Assembly (NCBI RefSeq): GCF_023065955.2
Contig: NW_026622930.1
Location: forward strand, 16,159,449-16,223,448
Direction: 5' to 3'
Length of the DNA stretch: 64,000 nt
Origin: Ursus arctos
Taxonomy: Eukaryota > Chordata > Mammalia > Carnivora > Ursidae
The position numbers and the translations under genes were made by a program. Under the pieces are notes generated by a model. That model was not told the origin of the DNA, made no database searches, and saw only the letters and a program-made list of their open reading frames with translations. Below are positions 35,032 to 46,344 of the stretch, piece after piece. Every line of letters begins with the position of its first letter. Position 1 is the first letter of the stretch.

Positions 35032-36595
35032 GAGATACTACCAGTTGTATCTACTTACCATCTGTAGTCATCTGTGGCTCCTTCCTTCTCTCCGGATTTA
35101 ACTTTCTTTTTCCTTGAGGAATTTGTTATTAATATTGTATTCTCCTGGAAATGTTGGCTGTCTGTTTGGCTTAGAAGTGAGTATCCCTGTGCCACCTTTT
35201 CCCAATAGAGCATGCAGAAGTCATGAACTAATACTGATTTTCTGCACAACTAATTTATTCCATTATCCTAGAGATAAATTGACCTTATCTCCAAAGTTCC
35301 TTACAGTTAAACAATGATTATTAAATCAGCAAACCAAATTAAAGGTACAAATTAATCTGTACCAAGAAACAAGAGAATTCTTTGTTAGGAATTGCTTTAT
35401 GTTTGTTCGTTTGTTGAGTTTTTCTGCTTTAATAATGCAATATACTTGCTAGTTCTAGTTCTTCAAAATATAGCTAAGAAATTCACTAGTGATCTGTAGG
35501 AGAAAAAGGAGAAGTGTGAACTCTAAATCAAATACAACCACTGTATCAAAAAATCCAGCTGAGTTTTTTGTTGATTGCAAAGCCATAGCATAATTACCAC
35601 CAAAATAATGAAAAGGTCAGAACATGCTATAATAAATGAAGTGAGTTTGTGCCTGTTGCCAACATCTCTCACTTTAATTGGCATTTGCTTTTAAAGAAAT
35701 ACTGTGACATTTACACTTCAATTATATATAATAAGAATACGAACCAAGTTTCAAAACAAACAAAAGAGCTAAAAAATTAAAATTCTACATTTGGAACAGA
35801 AACAAGAATAACAAAAGGTTTACATTTAAAATCAAATCTGGGTTAAACCTATACACACAAAAGGACCGGATTCACCATTGATTCAAGTATCCGATTCCTG
35901 CAGCCTAAGTTATTAGAAGGTTTTTATTAACTGAATCAATATTTTTTAATTGATATATTTACTTTTATGTCAATACGGACAATGTGGAATTTAAATTTCT
36001 GATATGTACTGCATTTTGCTTTAGATTAATTTTTATGATGCAGAATTCATGTTGCTCATTTGTACAACAAATCTTCAATGGTTTTGCACTGCCTGTTGAA
36101 CAAAATTTCCTCTCCTTCACATTAACCTTTAACCTGCTCCAAATGGTGGACTTAACTAACCAGCCTTATTGCTTATTTATTCCCTGTATAAATTTAATTA
36201 TTTTTAAATAATTAACTTAATGTCTGTCAAATTGAGAACTGCTTCCTCTCTCTGGGCCAGAATACTATCGGGTCATTTATATTCAGCGTGATGAAAATGA
36301 CTAGGAAAAAAGTAAAGAAGCCAATTAAAAAATTTTACTCCTTTTATACCTTATTAAATGCAGTGCCACATATTACAATGTTGTTTTCAGCCGAGCCTCA
36401 CTCACGAGGCATTAATTTCATCAACTTCTGCTGAAAAGAGCAAGAACTTACAAGGCACAACCTGGCTAAGTAGAGCTTGGAAGGGGGAGGATCCATAATA
36501 TTTGCATTTCCTGCAAAATTCTTTCTCGGCTTCCATGTGTTTCTTTACATATCTTCTTCCATTAAAACTACCTCTTAAAAACAGGTATATATGCC
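35032..36595. other. Repeat-free stretch, no gene seen
   Basis: About 1.5 kb without recognisable interspersed repeats. Section 36360-36500 (GCATTAATTTCATCAACTT and nearby) has the look of a conserved noncoding block, which cannot be tested here. Confidence 0.38.
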
Positions 36596-36614
36596 AAAAA
36601 AAAAAAAAAAAAAA
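36596..36614. repeat. Poly-A tract (19 A)
   Basis: Nineteen A followed by CCAAAACC. No SINE or processed transcript lies directly upstream, so it is not evidence of retroposition by itself. Confidence 0.9.
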
Positions 36615-37559
36615 CCAAAACCCTCATATAATATTTCAAGGGCAAGAGACATTACAATGTGCTACCAATTGCTAACATAGTTTATAATTTTGTTTCTACT
36701 CAGGCATGTATTTCTCATTCTAGCAGTTAGTTAATACACTAGGTAATTATAAGTTTATATTTTTTGCAGAAAGACTCCTAAACCACATCTAATTCAAAAC
36801 TTTTACTGTAATAATAAGAAACATGTTGGAATGGAATGGCTCCCCTCGTAATAAATAAATAGGTAGATAGATAGACAAATAGCTTTCCCAAGGTGAAATT
36901 CTAGTTGAAGTTCTTATCTCTGCGACATGTGGGCTGAACAAGTACAAACATGTTTTTCTGCTATAAACACAGATATGCTTGATAAAATAAGACAGCAACA
37001 AAACAAAACAAAAAATAAAGCCATCTAGGAAACAAAAGAAGAGAACTCAAAGAAGATGTAACTGAAAAAAGAACACAATTCATAGACGTAAGCTCAGGAA
37101 ACAATAATATAATGAACAAGGGGTATGTTTTCCCTGAATATAAGAGCTCAATCAGAAACATGAGCTATATGTTTGGACCCTCAGAATTACACAATATCCC
37201 TGCTTAACTAAGATTTTTTGGAGTTACTGTCCCCTTCATTGAACAATATGAGAAAAATTCTGCTCTTCAGCCACTGAATCTATAAGACTTTGCTTTAGGT
37301 TCTGGATGGAAAAGGAAAAAAAAAATTCTCATGAGACAAAATAATCTAGGTTTGCACACATATGTGTCTATTCCAAATTTATATTATTCTAAGGCAGTAG
37401 AAATTCCAAGCCAAGAAACTCATGTAAAAATGACACGAGATTGGAAAAATGTACAAAAGTTCTATGTAATGATACATCTAGAACTCATGGTTCATGGAAA
37501 ACTCCTAGGGGGGAAAAACTTGAAAAAAAAGTGAGCTTGGTATCAAAGAACAAAAATAT
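36615..37559. other. Unassigned; may include the 5' end of the next LINE
   Basis: From about 37331 the A-rich plus strand ('gaaattccaagccaagaaactc', 'gaacatggttcatggaaaactcc'-like) could be the 5' region of the HAL1/L1 copy that follows, but I cannot match it with confidence. Upstream is unassigned. Confidence 0.35.
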
Positions 37560-39990
37560 GAAGAAATAATATAAATGACAGAAAGCCAATAGATAAAATG
37601 CAAAATGTAGTACAAATTAAACTGGTATTACAGGAGGCCTGGAAGATAATCAAAAATGGTTTCAAAAGTTAAAAACTAAAGTTGGAAGAAAGTTGAAAAA
37701 AAGGGGAAAATCACTTAAAATATATGAGAATACTTAAAAAATAGTTTTTGATATTATGAAATTAGTAAAAAGTTTACAAATAAGGTTAGATATAGCTGAA
37801 TACACTGCGATGAATTGAAAGTTAAATGAAGAAATTACCCATGTGGGAGTATACATTTGCAAATTCTTTTAAACATTAAAGGCATGGAAGACACACTTAA
37901 AAGAATGACTACATATCCCCGGACTTATTTTAAACAGAGGAACCCAATAGAATTAACAAGTGTAAACATTTAAAGAATAATTTTTAACGAATAAAATACT
38001 CCAGATATCATAAAAACATGAGTGTTCAGATTAAAGAATCATACCAAGTACAAAGCAGGATAAATAATAATAGTTCACTTTTACACAAACTCTATGGAAA
38101 TGTAGAACACAAAATCAGTAAAAAATAGTTAAATAATCATAAAAGGAAAAGTTCATCTATTAAAAGCAAACAAACATCACATGAATTTGGGTGAAAGGAA
38201 ATGTCTCATCAAAAATAATAGAGGCCAAGGGCACCTGAGTGGCTCAGTTGGTTAAGATTTGCTTTCAGCTCAGATCATGATCTTGGGGTCCTGGGATTGA
38301 GCCCCACTCCAGCTCCCTAATCAGTGGGAGTATGTTTCTCCCTCTTCCTCTGCCCCTCCCCCACTCCTGCTGTCTCTCTCTCTCTCTAATAAATAAATGA
38401 AATCTTTAAAAAAAAAATAATAGAGGCCAGTAAATAATGGAACGGTATTTTTAAGTGCTGAGAGAGAATGCCTATGCTTCTGCGCCCAGTTAAAATCTTG
38501 TTGTGAATACAAAATGAAAACAAATTAGAAAAAAGAAATTCTGAATTTTCCACTTATAATGTTATTAAAAGAATTCCAAAGCATGGAAGGATTGTCAGGC
38601 AAACAGAAGTTTAAGAAAAATTTTGGCAAATATTCAGGTAATTTTAAGTAAGCATTGATTATAACACTAATAATAACATTTAAACTGGAAAGTCAAATTT
38701 GGTAACTCAAATTATAAACAAATTAACAGTTAAGGAAGATGAGTCAGTTGAAAAGATTAAATCAACCTACAACTCTCACGTTGCTGAGGTGGCGAGAAGA
38801 GATATTAAATAAATGTTGTCTTTGTTAAAACTTCAAATACAGCTAATAGAATATGAATTATATACATATAATATCTAGTGGGGGTATAAGTAAAACTTGA
38901 GTAATTTGATTAATACTATTAAGTTAAGGAAAATATAATATATTCATATATAAACATATATACTTATATATATGAACATTTGAACATATGAACATATATA
39001 GTCACATATACATGAATCAAAGAAAAAAGCAAAGAAAATGGAAGACCCAAAATAAAGTGGTAGAACAATATCCAAATTTGTCAAGCACAATAAACAACAC
39101 ATTTTCCATGCCATTGCAAAGACGAAATTTCTCAAATTGAGGAAAATAACAAAATCCAGGTCTGTTAATAATGAAAGATCCATTTAAACATAATGAAAGA
39201 GAAAGATTAAATAACAGATAGAAAATTGTTGAATACTTATTGAATAATAACTAAGAGAACTGTTGTATTAATATTAATTTTTGACAAAATAGACCTCGAG
39301 GAAATGTAATATCTATAGTAAAGGAGTTCATTAATTAAGGAGAAATAAATGATTCAACATAAAATACAAAACTCTAAACATGTTTTTACCCAAAATATAG
39401 GCCAAAGTGTATATAAAACAAAAGAAATGAAATTGTAAAAATAATTTTCCAAATACACAATTACAGGGTTAGATTTTAAAACAGTTTTCTCAAAAATTGA
39501 TAACATCTAGGAAAAATAGCTTCATTGAGTGAATGTATACAGAATCTTACGTTCGATATTAAAGGAATGCATTGTTCTTCCAGGAACTCATGAAATATTT
39601 ATAAGTCAATCAGGAAAAAGGCCACAAAACAATTTCAACAAATGCCAGTGAATCAATATCCTATAGGTCATAATCTCTAGTTAGAAGGTAGTAAATTTAG
39701 AAATCAATAATAAAAATATAACCAATTCTCCAATAAGCTGGTAAAAGAGAGAATATTTGTTAGTAATTTCTACCACAATGAAGAAATAATTATGAAAATT
39801 ACAAAGCATATGTAAGTGCATGTAGCAATAAAAACATTACATATTTAACCATAGCTAAATAATACTTATTGGGACATTTATAGACTATAAAACATGTCTT
39901 AGAAAAATATATTTAAAATTAAAAAGTTCAGTATTTAATAAAAGACGTTAGTAGAAAAATAATGGCGTAAATTCAAGTAAATAAAAAACA
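37560..39990 (+). pseudogene. Old HAL1/L1 LINE: ORF1 and endonuclease-region relic
   Basis: A first LINE copy. ORF1 blocks occur in order: 'gtgggagtatacatttgcaaattctt', 'ggcatggaagacacacttaaaagaatga', 'acatgagtgttcagattaaaga' and, after a SINE, 'ggccagtaaataatggaacggtatttttaagtgctgagag' and 'ggaaggattgtcaggcaaacagaag'. Next come the inter-ORF part ('cgaaatttctcaaattgaggaaaataacaaaatcc') and, from about 39290, early ORF2-like sequence ('tttttgacaaaatagacctcgagg', 'gtaaatttagaaatcaataataaaaatataac'). Decay is heavy and no long frame survives. It ends where a MER5 fragment starts. HAL1 versus full L1M cannot be settled by eye. Confidence 0.72.
38228..38412 (+). mobile_element. Can-SINE with 17-bp target-site duplication, inside LINE
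   Basis: Identical AAAAATAATAGAGGCCA copies lie at 38211-38227 and 38413-38429. Head GGGCACCTGAGTGGCTCAGTTGG, body with (CT)n, tail AATAAATAAATGAAATC. The head box is slightly shortened (GGTTAAGATTTGCTTTC). Confidence 0.96.
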
Positions 39991-39997
39991 AAAAATA

Positions 39998-40132
39998 CAG
40001 GATAAAGGTCTGAAAAGTTTTTATGCCAAAGGCCAGATATTAAGTATTTTAGACTTTATGGGTCATATAGTCTTACAACTACTCAATTCTGCCACTGTAG
40101 TATGAAGGAGCCATAGACAATACATGAACTAA
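39998..40132 (-). mobile_element. MER5-type hAT fragment between two LINE copies
   Basis: Reverse-complement MER5A blocks: 'aaagtttttatgccaaaggccagatattaagtattttagactttatgggtcatatagtc', 'caactactcaattctgcca', 'gaaggagccatagacaatacatgaac'. The other half of the element is missing at the L1 junction. Confidence 0.8.
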
Positions 40133-41210
40133 TTGGGACTTTAAAACTGCCTTATCAGAGAGTAGAGAAATCCAACAGGCAGAAAATCAGTAAGTACATA
40201 GTTGAACTTAAGAATACCAACAATCAAATGGATATAATGCACATCTATCGACGATTTCATCCAACAACAGCAAAATACACATCCCTTTCCAGGACACAGG
40301 GGACATTCACCAAGAAAGACCACATTCTGGGCAATAAAACACATCTTAACAAATTCAAAAGAAAAAGAGAGAGAGAGAAGGAAAAAAATCATACAATGTG
40401 TATCCTCAGACCACAATGGAATTAAATTAGAAACCATATCAGAAAGATAACTGGAAAATCCCAAAACATGTGGAGATTAAACAACATACTTCCAAATATC
40501 ATATGGGTAAGAGAACAAACCTCAAGAGCAATTTCAAAATATTTTGAACTAAATAAAAATGAAAACAGCTTAGCAAAATCTGTGGAATGTAGCAAAAACA
40601 GTGCTTAGAGGGAAATTTATAGCATTGAATGCAAATATTGGCACATAGGAAGGATCTAAAATAAATAATCTAAGTTTTAACCTTAGGAAACTAGAAAAAA
40701 AAGAAGCAAGTTAAATCCAAAGTAAATAGTAGAAAAGAGATAAAAATAATAACTTAAACAGAAGTTAATAAAATTTAAGATAGGAAATCAAAAATCAATA
40801 AACCAGAACCTGGGTATTTAAAAAGATCAATAAAATTGATAAGCCTTGGCCAGGTTAACTAAGGAAAAAGAGAGAGAACACAAATTAGTAATATCAGAAA
40901 TAAAAAGGGACATCACAAGAAAGCCTATAAACATTAAAGGCTATTAAGGGAATACCTTCAATAATTCTATGCCCACAAACATGATAACCTAGATGAAACA
41001 AACCAATTCCTTTCAAGACACGATTTGCCAAAACTCACACAAATAAGAAATAGACATTGTGAATGAGCCTATATCTATTAAATTGAATCAATAACTAATA
41101 ACCTTCGGACAGAAAGCACCAACCAGTACTAGATGAGTTTACTATTGAATACTACCAGACATTTAAGGAAGAAACTATAGCAATTCTCTACACTATTTTT
41201 CAGAAGATAG

Positions 41211-41411
41211 GGGCGCCTGGGTAGCGCAGTCGTTAAAGCGTCTGCCTTCGGCTCAGGGCGTGATCCCGGCGTACCGGGATCGAGTCCCACATCGGGCTCC
41301 TCCGCTGGGAGCCTGCTACTTCCTCTCCCACTCCCCCTGCTGTGTTCCCTCTCTCACTGGCTGTCTCTCTGTCACATAAATAAATAAAATCTTTAAAAAA
41401 AAAAAAAAAAA
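41211..41411 (+). mobile_element. Young Can-SINE inside the L1 relic
   Basis: Intact head GGGGCGCCTGGGTAGCGCAG, TCGTTAAAGCGTCTGCCTTCGG and CAGGGCGTGATCCCGGCGTA, then a TGTGTTCCCTCTCTCACTGG body and a 17-A tail. The flanks AGAAGATAG at 41202-41210 and 41412-41420 form the target-site duplication. The CpG-rich head argues for a recent insertion. This subtype is what I associate with bears and pinnipeds. Confidence 0.97.
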
Positions 41412-42720
41412 AGAAGATAGAAGCAAAGAGAACACTTTCTAACTCAAATTTCTATGGAGCCAGCGTTAAACTAATACCAAAAAGAAAAGAAAGCTAAACA
41501 TGGATATCTTTCATGAACATAGATGTAAAAATCTTCAACAGAATAGTAGCAAACTGAATCCCACAATGTATAAAAAGAATTACATACCATGACCAAGTAA
41601 AATTTATTCCAGGTATGTAAGGCTAGTTCAACATTCAAAAACCAATTAATGTAATTCATTGCATTAACTCATTAAAAAAGAAAAATCACACGATCATATC
41701 CATAAATGCAAAAAAAAGCATTTGACAAAATCTAACACTCACGCATGAAAAAAGTCTCAGCAATCTAGAGATAAAGAGGTATTTCTTCAACTTGATAAAG
41801 AACATCTAGGAAAAAAACCCGGCTCACATTAAACTTAATGGTGAGAATCTAGATGCTTTCTCAGTAAGATCAGGTAGAAGGCAGAAATGTCCCCTCACCT
41901 CTTTGTTTCAACATTGTACTGGAAGTTCTAACTAATACAATAAGACAAGAAAATGAAATAAAACGCATACGGACTAGGAAATAAGAAATGAAAATTCCCG
42001 TATTTCTTTGTTTACAGATGACATGAGTGTCTATGTAGAAAATCCAAAAGAACCAACAACAGAAAACACCCCCCTGGAACTAATAAGTAGTCATATCAAG
42101 GTTGTAAGATACAAAACTAATATACAGAAGTGAATTGCTTTTCTGCATACCAGCAGCGAACAAATGGAATTTGAAATTTAAAACACAATGCTATTTTCAT
42201 TAGCAGTCCCTCAGATGACATTGCTTTCCTATGTACAATGTAAAGAGAATGAGAAGACAATCCATAGACTGGAAGAAAATATTTGCAAAAGACACATCTG
42301 ACAAAGAACTGTTATGCAAAATATACAAAAAACAAAAACAAAAACAACCTCTTTAAACTCAACAATAAGAAAACAAACAACCTCATCAAAATATAGGGCA
42401 AAGATCTCAATGTTCACCTTACCATAGGGGATATATTGATGTCAAATAATCATAAGAAAATATACTCAACATCGTATTTCATCAGGGAGATGCAAATTAA
42501 AGCAATGATATACCTCTACACATCTTTTAGAACGGCCCAAATCTGAAATACTGACAATGCCAAACCCTAACCAAGATGCAGAGCAAGAGGATCTCTCTTT
42601 CATTGCTGGTGGGAATGCAAAATGGTACAGCCACTTTGGAAGACAGTTTGGCAATTTCTTACAAAATGTAACATACTCTTACCATTGGACCCAGCAGTTA
42701 GTTGTACTGCTCCTCCTTGT

Positions 42721-42857
42721 TATTTATACAAATATGAATAGTTAATTTATACCAGTATAAATAGTATAAGTTTTTACATGATACATTGTATTTATACAAG
42801 TATAAATAGTTAATTTATTCAAGTATAAATAGTATAAGTTTACATAGAATACATTTG
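42721..42857. repeat. 68-bp imperfect tandem duplication, two copies
   Basis: Unit 1 at 42721-42788 and unit 2 at 42789-42857 share the order TATTTATACAA, ATAGTTAATTTAT, AGTATAAATAGTATAAGTTT and ATACATT. It lies in the L1 relic's late ORF2, whose consensus has only one such segment. Confidence 0.92.
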
Positions 42858-43524
42858 TCCAAACATAATGGAGTTGAAAATTTATATGCACACAAAAACC
42901 TGCAAGTGTATATTTATAGCAGTTTTATTAATAATTGCCAAAACTTGGAAGCCACCAAGATGTCTTTCAGTAGGTGAATGAATAAATTAAACTGTTGTAC
43001 ATCCAGGCAATGAAATGTTAAACAGTGTAAGAAGAAATGAGCTATCAAGCCATGAGAAAACATGGAAGAAACCTAAATGCGTATTACTAAGGGAAAGAAG
43101 CCAGTCTGAAAATGTGACATACTGTATGATTTCACTATATGGCATTCTGGAAAAAGTAAAACTATGCAGCCATTAAAAGATTAGTAGCTTCCAGAGATGG
43201 GATGGGGGACGAATACGTGGAGCACAGGATATTTTTAGAGCAGTGAGAAGATCTTATCAAAATATCATAGTGATGGAAATACGTCATTATACATTCGTCC
43301 AAACCCATAGAATGTACAAGACCAAGAGTGACTCTACTGTCAACTACGGACTTTGAGCAACTATGATGTGTCAGTGTAGGCTCATCAGTTGTAAAGCATG
43401 TAGCACTCTGGTTGGAGCTGTTGATAATGAGCGAGGCTATGCATGCAAGGGGGCAGAAGGTGCATGGGAAATCTCTGTACCTTCCCTTCTGTTTCCTGTG
43501 AACCCAAGACTGCTCTACTGCTCC

Positions 43525-43525
<1 letters not shown>

Positions 43526-43577
<52 letters not shown>
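43526..43577. repeat. (CA)n microsatellite, 26 units
   Basis: Twenty-six uninterrupted CA units exactly at the 3' end of the L1 relic, probably grown from its tail. Frames of 62-137 codons across it are artefacts. Confidence 0.98.
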
Positions 43578-43583
<6 letters not shown>

Positions 43584-44332
43584 AAAAAAGGCTAATGCTT
43601 CCCTAGCTGGAGTCAATAATGTGTGTGCCATGTGCTTGATTCTGGTTTATAAAGAAACACAGGAAGCCCCTCTTGGCCCCTAGCTAAAGTCATTTCCTTC
43701 CCTAACTATGTCTTATTGTACTGGATGATATTAAGTTTCATGTGACTAATACTGTCATTATCAATAGCAAAGTATCAATGACAAGAATAAATAGCACATG
43801 CTTGGAAACTAAAAATGGTTTGTTGCTTTACGGTTCAAAATGTTACCCTGCCAGATGGAGAATTTCATTGAATTTTTGTTTCTCAGGAAATTTGGTAGAA
43901 TTGAAATTATTCTGTCATTTGAAAGACAGAGGGAAAAGGAAACGGAAGGCAGCTCATAAGAGTGTGCATTATTCAAAGGCGTTCTTTTTCTCTGGATATA
44001 AATAATGTCACTGATATTGATTTTAGGGTTTATGCTACGGAATTTCCAACAGTGACTAGTCATGAAGGCCAGGTATTGGAGTAAATAGAGAAATGAAATC
44101 CCGTTCAAGCCATGTAAGTGGATGGCCCTCTTTGAAAGCTATTGCTACTAATGACAGAATCTGAGGTAAGACTGTGATCTGCCTTCCCAAGACTGCTAGC
44201 TAGTGAGCTAAATAGGTGGTTATTGGTTTTGTTTTGTAGGCTTTTAATTAAATAGATAGTTTGCCACCATTCACACATAAACAGATTTTCTTACTCCTAG
44301 GACAGGCTCTGGCGCTGCTCATAAACTATCAC
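43578..44332. other. Unassigned sequence
   Basis: Overlapping frames of 87 and 99 codons on opposite strands (43742-44108) without domains. No named repeat. Confidence 0.45.
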
Positions 44333-44566
44333 ATTCTTATTATTTTTAAATATTTATATTTATTTAATTATTTTTAAAGATTTTATTTATTTATTTGACA
44401 GAGAGAGAGACAGCCAGCGAGAGAGGGAACACAAGCAGGGGGAGTGGGAGAGGAAGAAGCAGGCTCCCAGTGGAGCAGGGAGCCCGATGTGGGGCTAGAT
44501 CCCAGGACCCCGGGATCACGCCCTGAGCCAAAGGCAGACACTTAATGACTGAGCCCAGGTGCCCCC
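44333..44566 (-). mobile_element. Can-SINE, antisense, with long AT-rich tail
   Basis: Reverse strand: head GGGGGCACCTGGGCTCAG (a few bases lost), TTTGGCTCAGGGCGTGATCCCGGGG, TGTGTTCCCTCTCTCGCTGG body, and a TAAATAATTAAATAAATATAAATA tail. AAACTATCAC at 44323-44332 and 44567-44576 is the target-site duplication. Confidence 0.96.
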
Positions 44567-44576
44567 AAACTATCAC

Positions 44577-45784
44577 GTTTTTAATGTAGCACTTATAAAT
44601 ATTATGCCCCTATATTCTATACACAGCTCACCTCTCAAGTGTGACATGACACATGTATCATTAATCATCCTGATCCCATTTCCTGTCTATCTTCAGACAC
44701 CTTCACTGATTATTTCTCAAAATGAGAGAACACAATAGCATATTACAGGTGTTTCCAGTGAGTTCTTCTGGTAGTACAGGGAGGAATGGATGTGGATGAG
44801 AGAGGGATTTTTATGTCCATTTGAGAGAAGGAATGTTTTGTTTCTACCAATGTTGTTAGAGTATAAATTAATGTGTCAATCAAATTTTATTTTCTAACTA
44901 GGAGAGAAAGAAAAAATATCAACTTGTGTGTCTTCTCAAGCACTTTTCTTTTTATTGCCCTCACTGCCCTGGCACTTGTCAAAATTTGGTTCAGAGCAAG
45001 TACCGGTTTGCTTCCCTGTTCAGTATTATCACTCTTCCTCCCAAACACACACAAACACAATATGTAGGTTCAAGCGTGTTAATCTGATAATTATCTACAG
45101 TATATATTTTCTTCACCTTGTTTTCCTTCTGCCAAATATTTTGGGGGTGCTTCCTCTATGTTCAATGGTGACTAGGTGGATACTTCCTTCGCTCTGGAAT
45201 TAGGCAGATGTTAAGCCCCTAAACCAATCTCTTGCTTGGGTACCAAATAAGCTATAAGAGAGAGATCTAGTCTCCTGCCTCAGGGCTATTGACAAACCTG
45301 TTTAACTCACAGATATTCTCCAGGCTCCATCCACTAACAACTGTTGTTCATGAGATCCATCTCTCAAGCTTTCCTACCTTCATTCGTTCTTATAGCTCAT
45401 GTCCATTTTAACCTGTAGTCTCTTCTTCTATTGTGCATACTTATATATTTTTTTCAGACTCACTCTTCTTATTCTAAAATCAAAAATGTAATTGCAGTCA
45501 CTCAATTTCTTAGCATTATGCAAATATCATAAATGCTATCATCAAAAGAGGAAATTCATGTTGTCAGTAAGTAACACTTATTTCTCTTAATTTTAAAGGC
45601 TGAGGAAAACTTACAGTGTACTATCCCAGAGACCCCCAAACTGTGACTTTTATATATGGAGAAACCAAAGCCCCTTAGTTTTAATGTGAAAGACCAATAT
45701 TAATCTATGTATCCTCATGCCAAATGCTATTCTCTGTGTAAGACTTTGGTTCAACTACCTACAGGAAGTTCATTGCTTCTTTCT
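44577..45784. other. Unassigned sequence
   Basis: About 1.2 kb without recognisable repeat, RNA or exon. Frames of 64 and 91 codons (44873-45203) overlap in different phases and carry no domain. Confidence 0.42.
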
Positions 45785-46275
45785 GAACAAATCAAAGCAC
45801 TATATTAGGCACTGAAGTGGGTAACGGCAGCAAAGAAAACCACATGGTTTCTTTCCTCTTTGCACCCACAGTCTGATGGGATAGACAGATAATAACCAAA
45901 AAGTCCCATAAACCACGTAAAATTACAATCACGGCCACTGTCCAGAAGTGTAAATACAGCATGTGATGAGAGACTCTATTAGGAGAATTTGACCCCATCA
46001 GTTAGATTGGAGAGAACTGCTCTGAAGAAGTAAAATGCAAATGGTGAGACTAATCAATGAGGTGAATAAGGATGGGAAAAATATTTATAGCAGAGGAGAT
46101 AATCTGTGTAGAGATTCTGCATTGAAAAACTGGGCAGAAAAACTAGAGTTGAGGATGGTGGAAACAAGGCATAAATCAGGCAAATGCAGTTTGTGACACA
46201 AGGAGAGAGAACACCATGCTGGCTTTTAGGACAAGTCAAGGAGGTTTACTTTGTTCCAAAGGCAGCAGGAGACCA
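45785..46275 (-). mobile_element. L2/CR1-type LINE, antisense
   Basis: 'gcactatattaggcactgaagtggg', 'tttgcacccacagtctgatgggatagacagataataacc', 'ttgaggatggtggaaacaagg', 'aaggcagcaggagaccatgg' follow the reverse-complement order of L2-like LINE DNA. Diverged. Confidence 0.55.
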
Positions 46276-46344
46276 TGGAGGGGCAGGTCCCAGTACGTCT
46301 GCTGTGCTGCCCTAGGTCAACCCCAGGTTCCCTCACCTGAATGT

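Larger units (their letters stand above)
40140..43525 (+). pseudogene. L1M LINE ORF2 relic with 3' UTR, internally deleted
   Basis: A second, distinct LINE. It starts within the ORF2 endonuclease domain (the catalytic SDH triplet is readable at 40406-40414: TCA GAC CAC, followed by AAT GGA) and continues through the pre-RT region. The reverse transcriptase retains the active-site box as FTDDM (42011-42025), where L1 normally has FADDM. Near 42240 the sequence jumps from 'aaaacacaatgctattttcatt' to 'gagaagacaatccatagactgg', skipping a large block of ORF2 after the RT palm. The C-terminal part follows ('gctggtgggaatgcaaaatggtacagccactttgg'), then a 3' UTR ('acattcgtccaaacccatagaatgtacaag ... 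gtaccttcccttctgtttcctgtgaac'). Many stops and frameshifts. A young SINE and a 68-bp tandem duplication interrupt it. Not functional. Confidence 0.93.

Noticed and set aside
36596..36614. Processed pseudogene tail
   Set aside because: No transcript-like sequence or target duplication upstream of the A tract.
41211..41290. tRNA gene at a SINE head
   Set aside because: Can-SINE heads derive from tRNA-Lys and keep box-like motifs, but they do not form a mature tRNA and are followed by a SINE body and tail.
43162..43683. Frames of 62-137 codons with long Cys-Val or His-Thr runs
   Set aside because: They are translations of the (CA)26 microsatellite and the L1 3' UTR.
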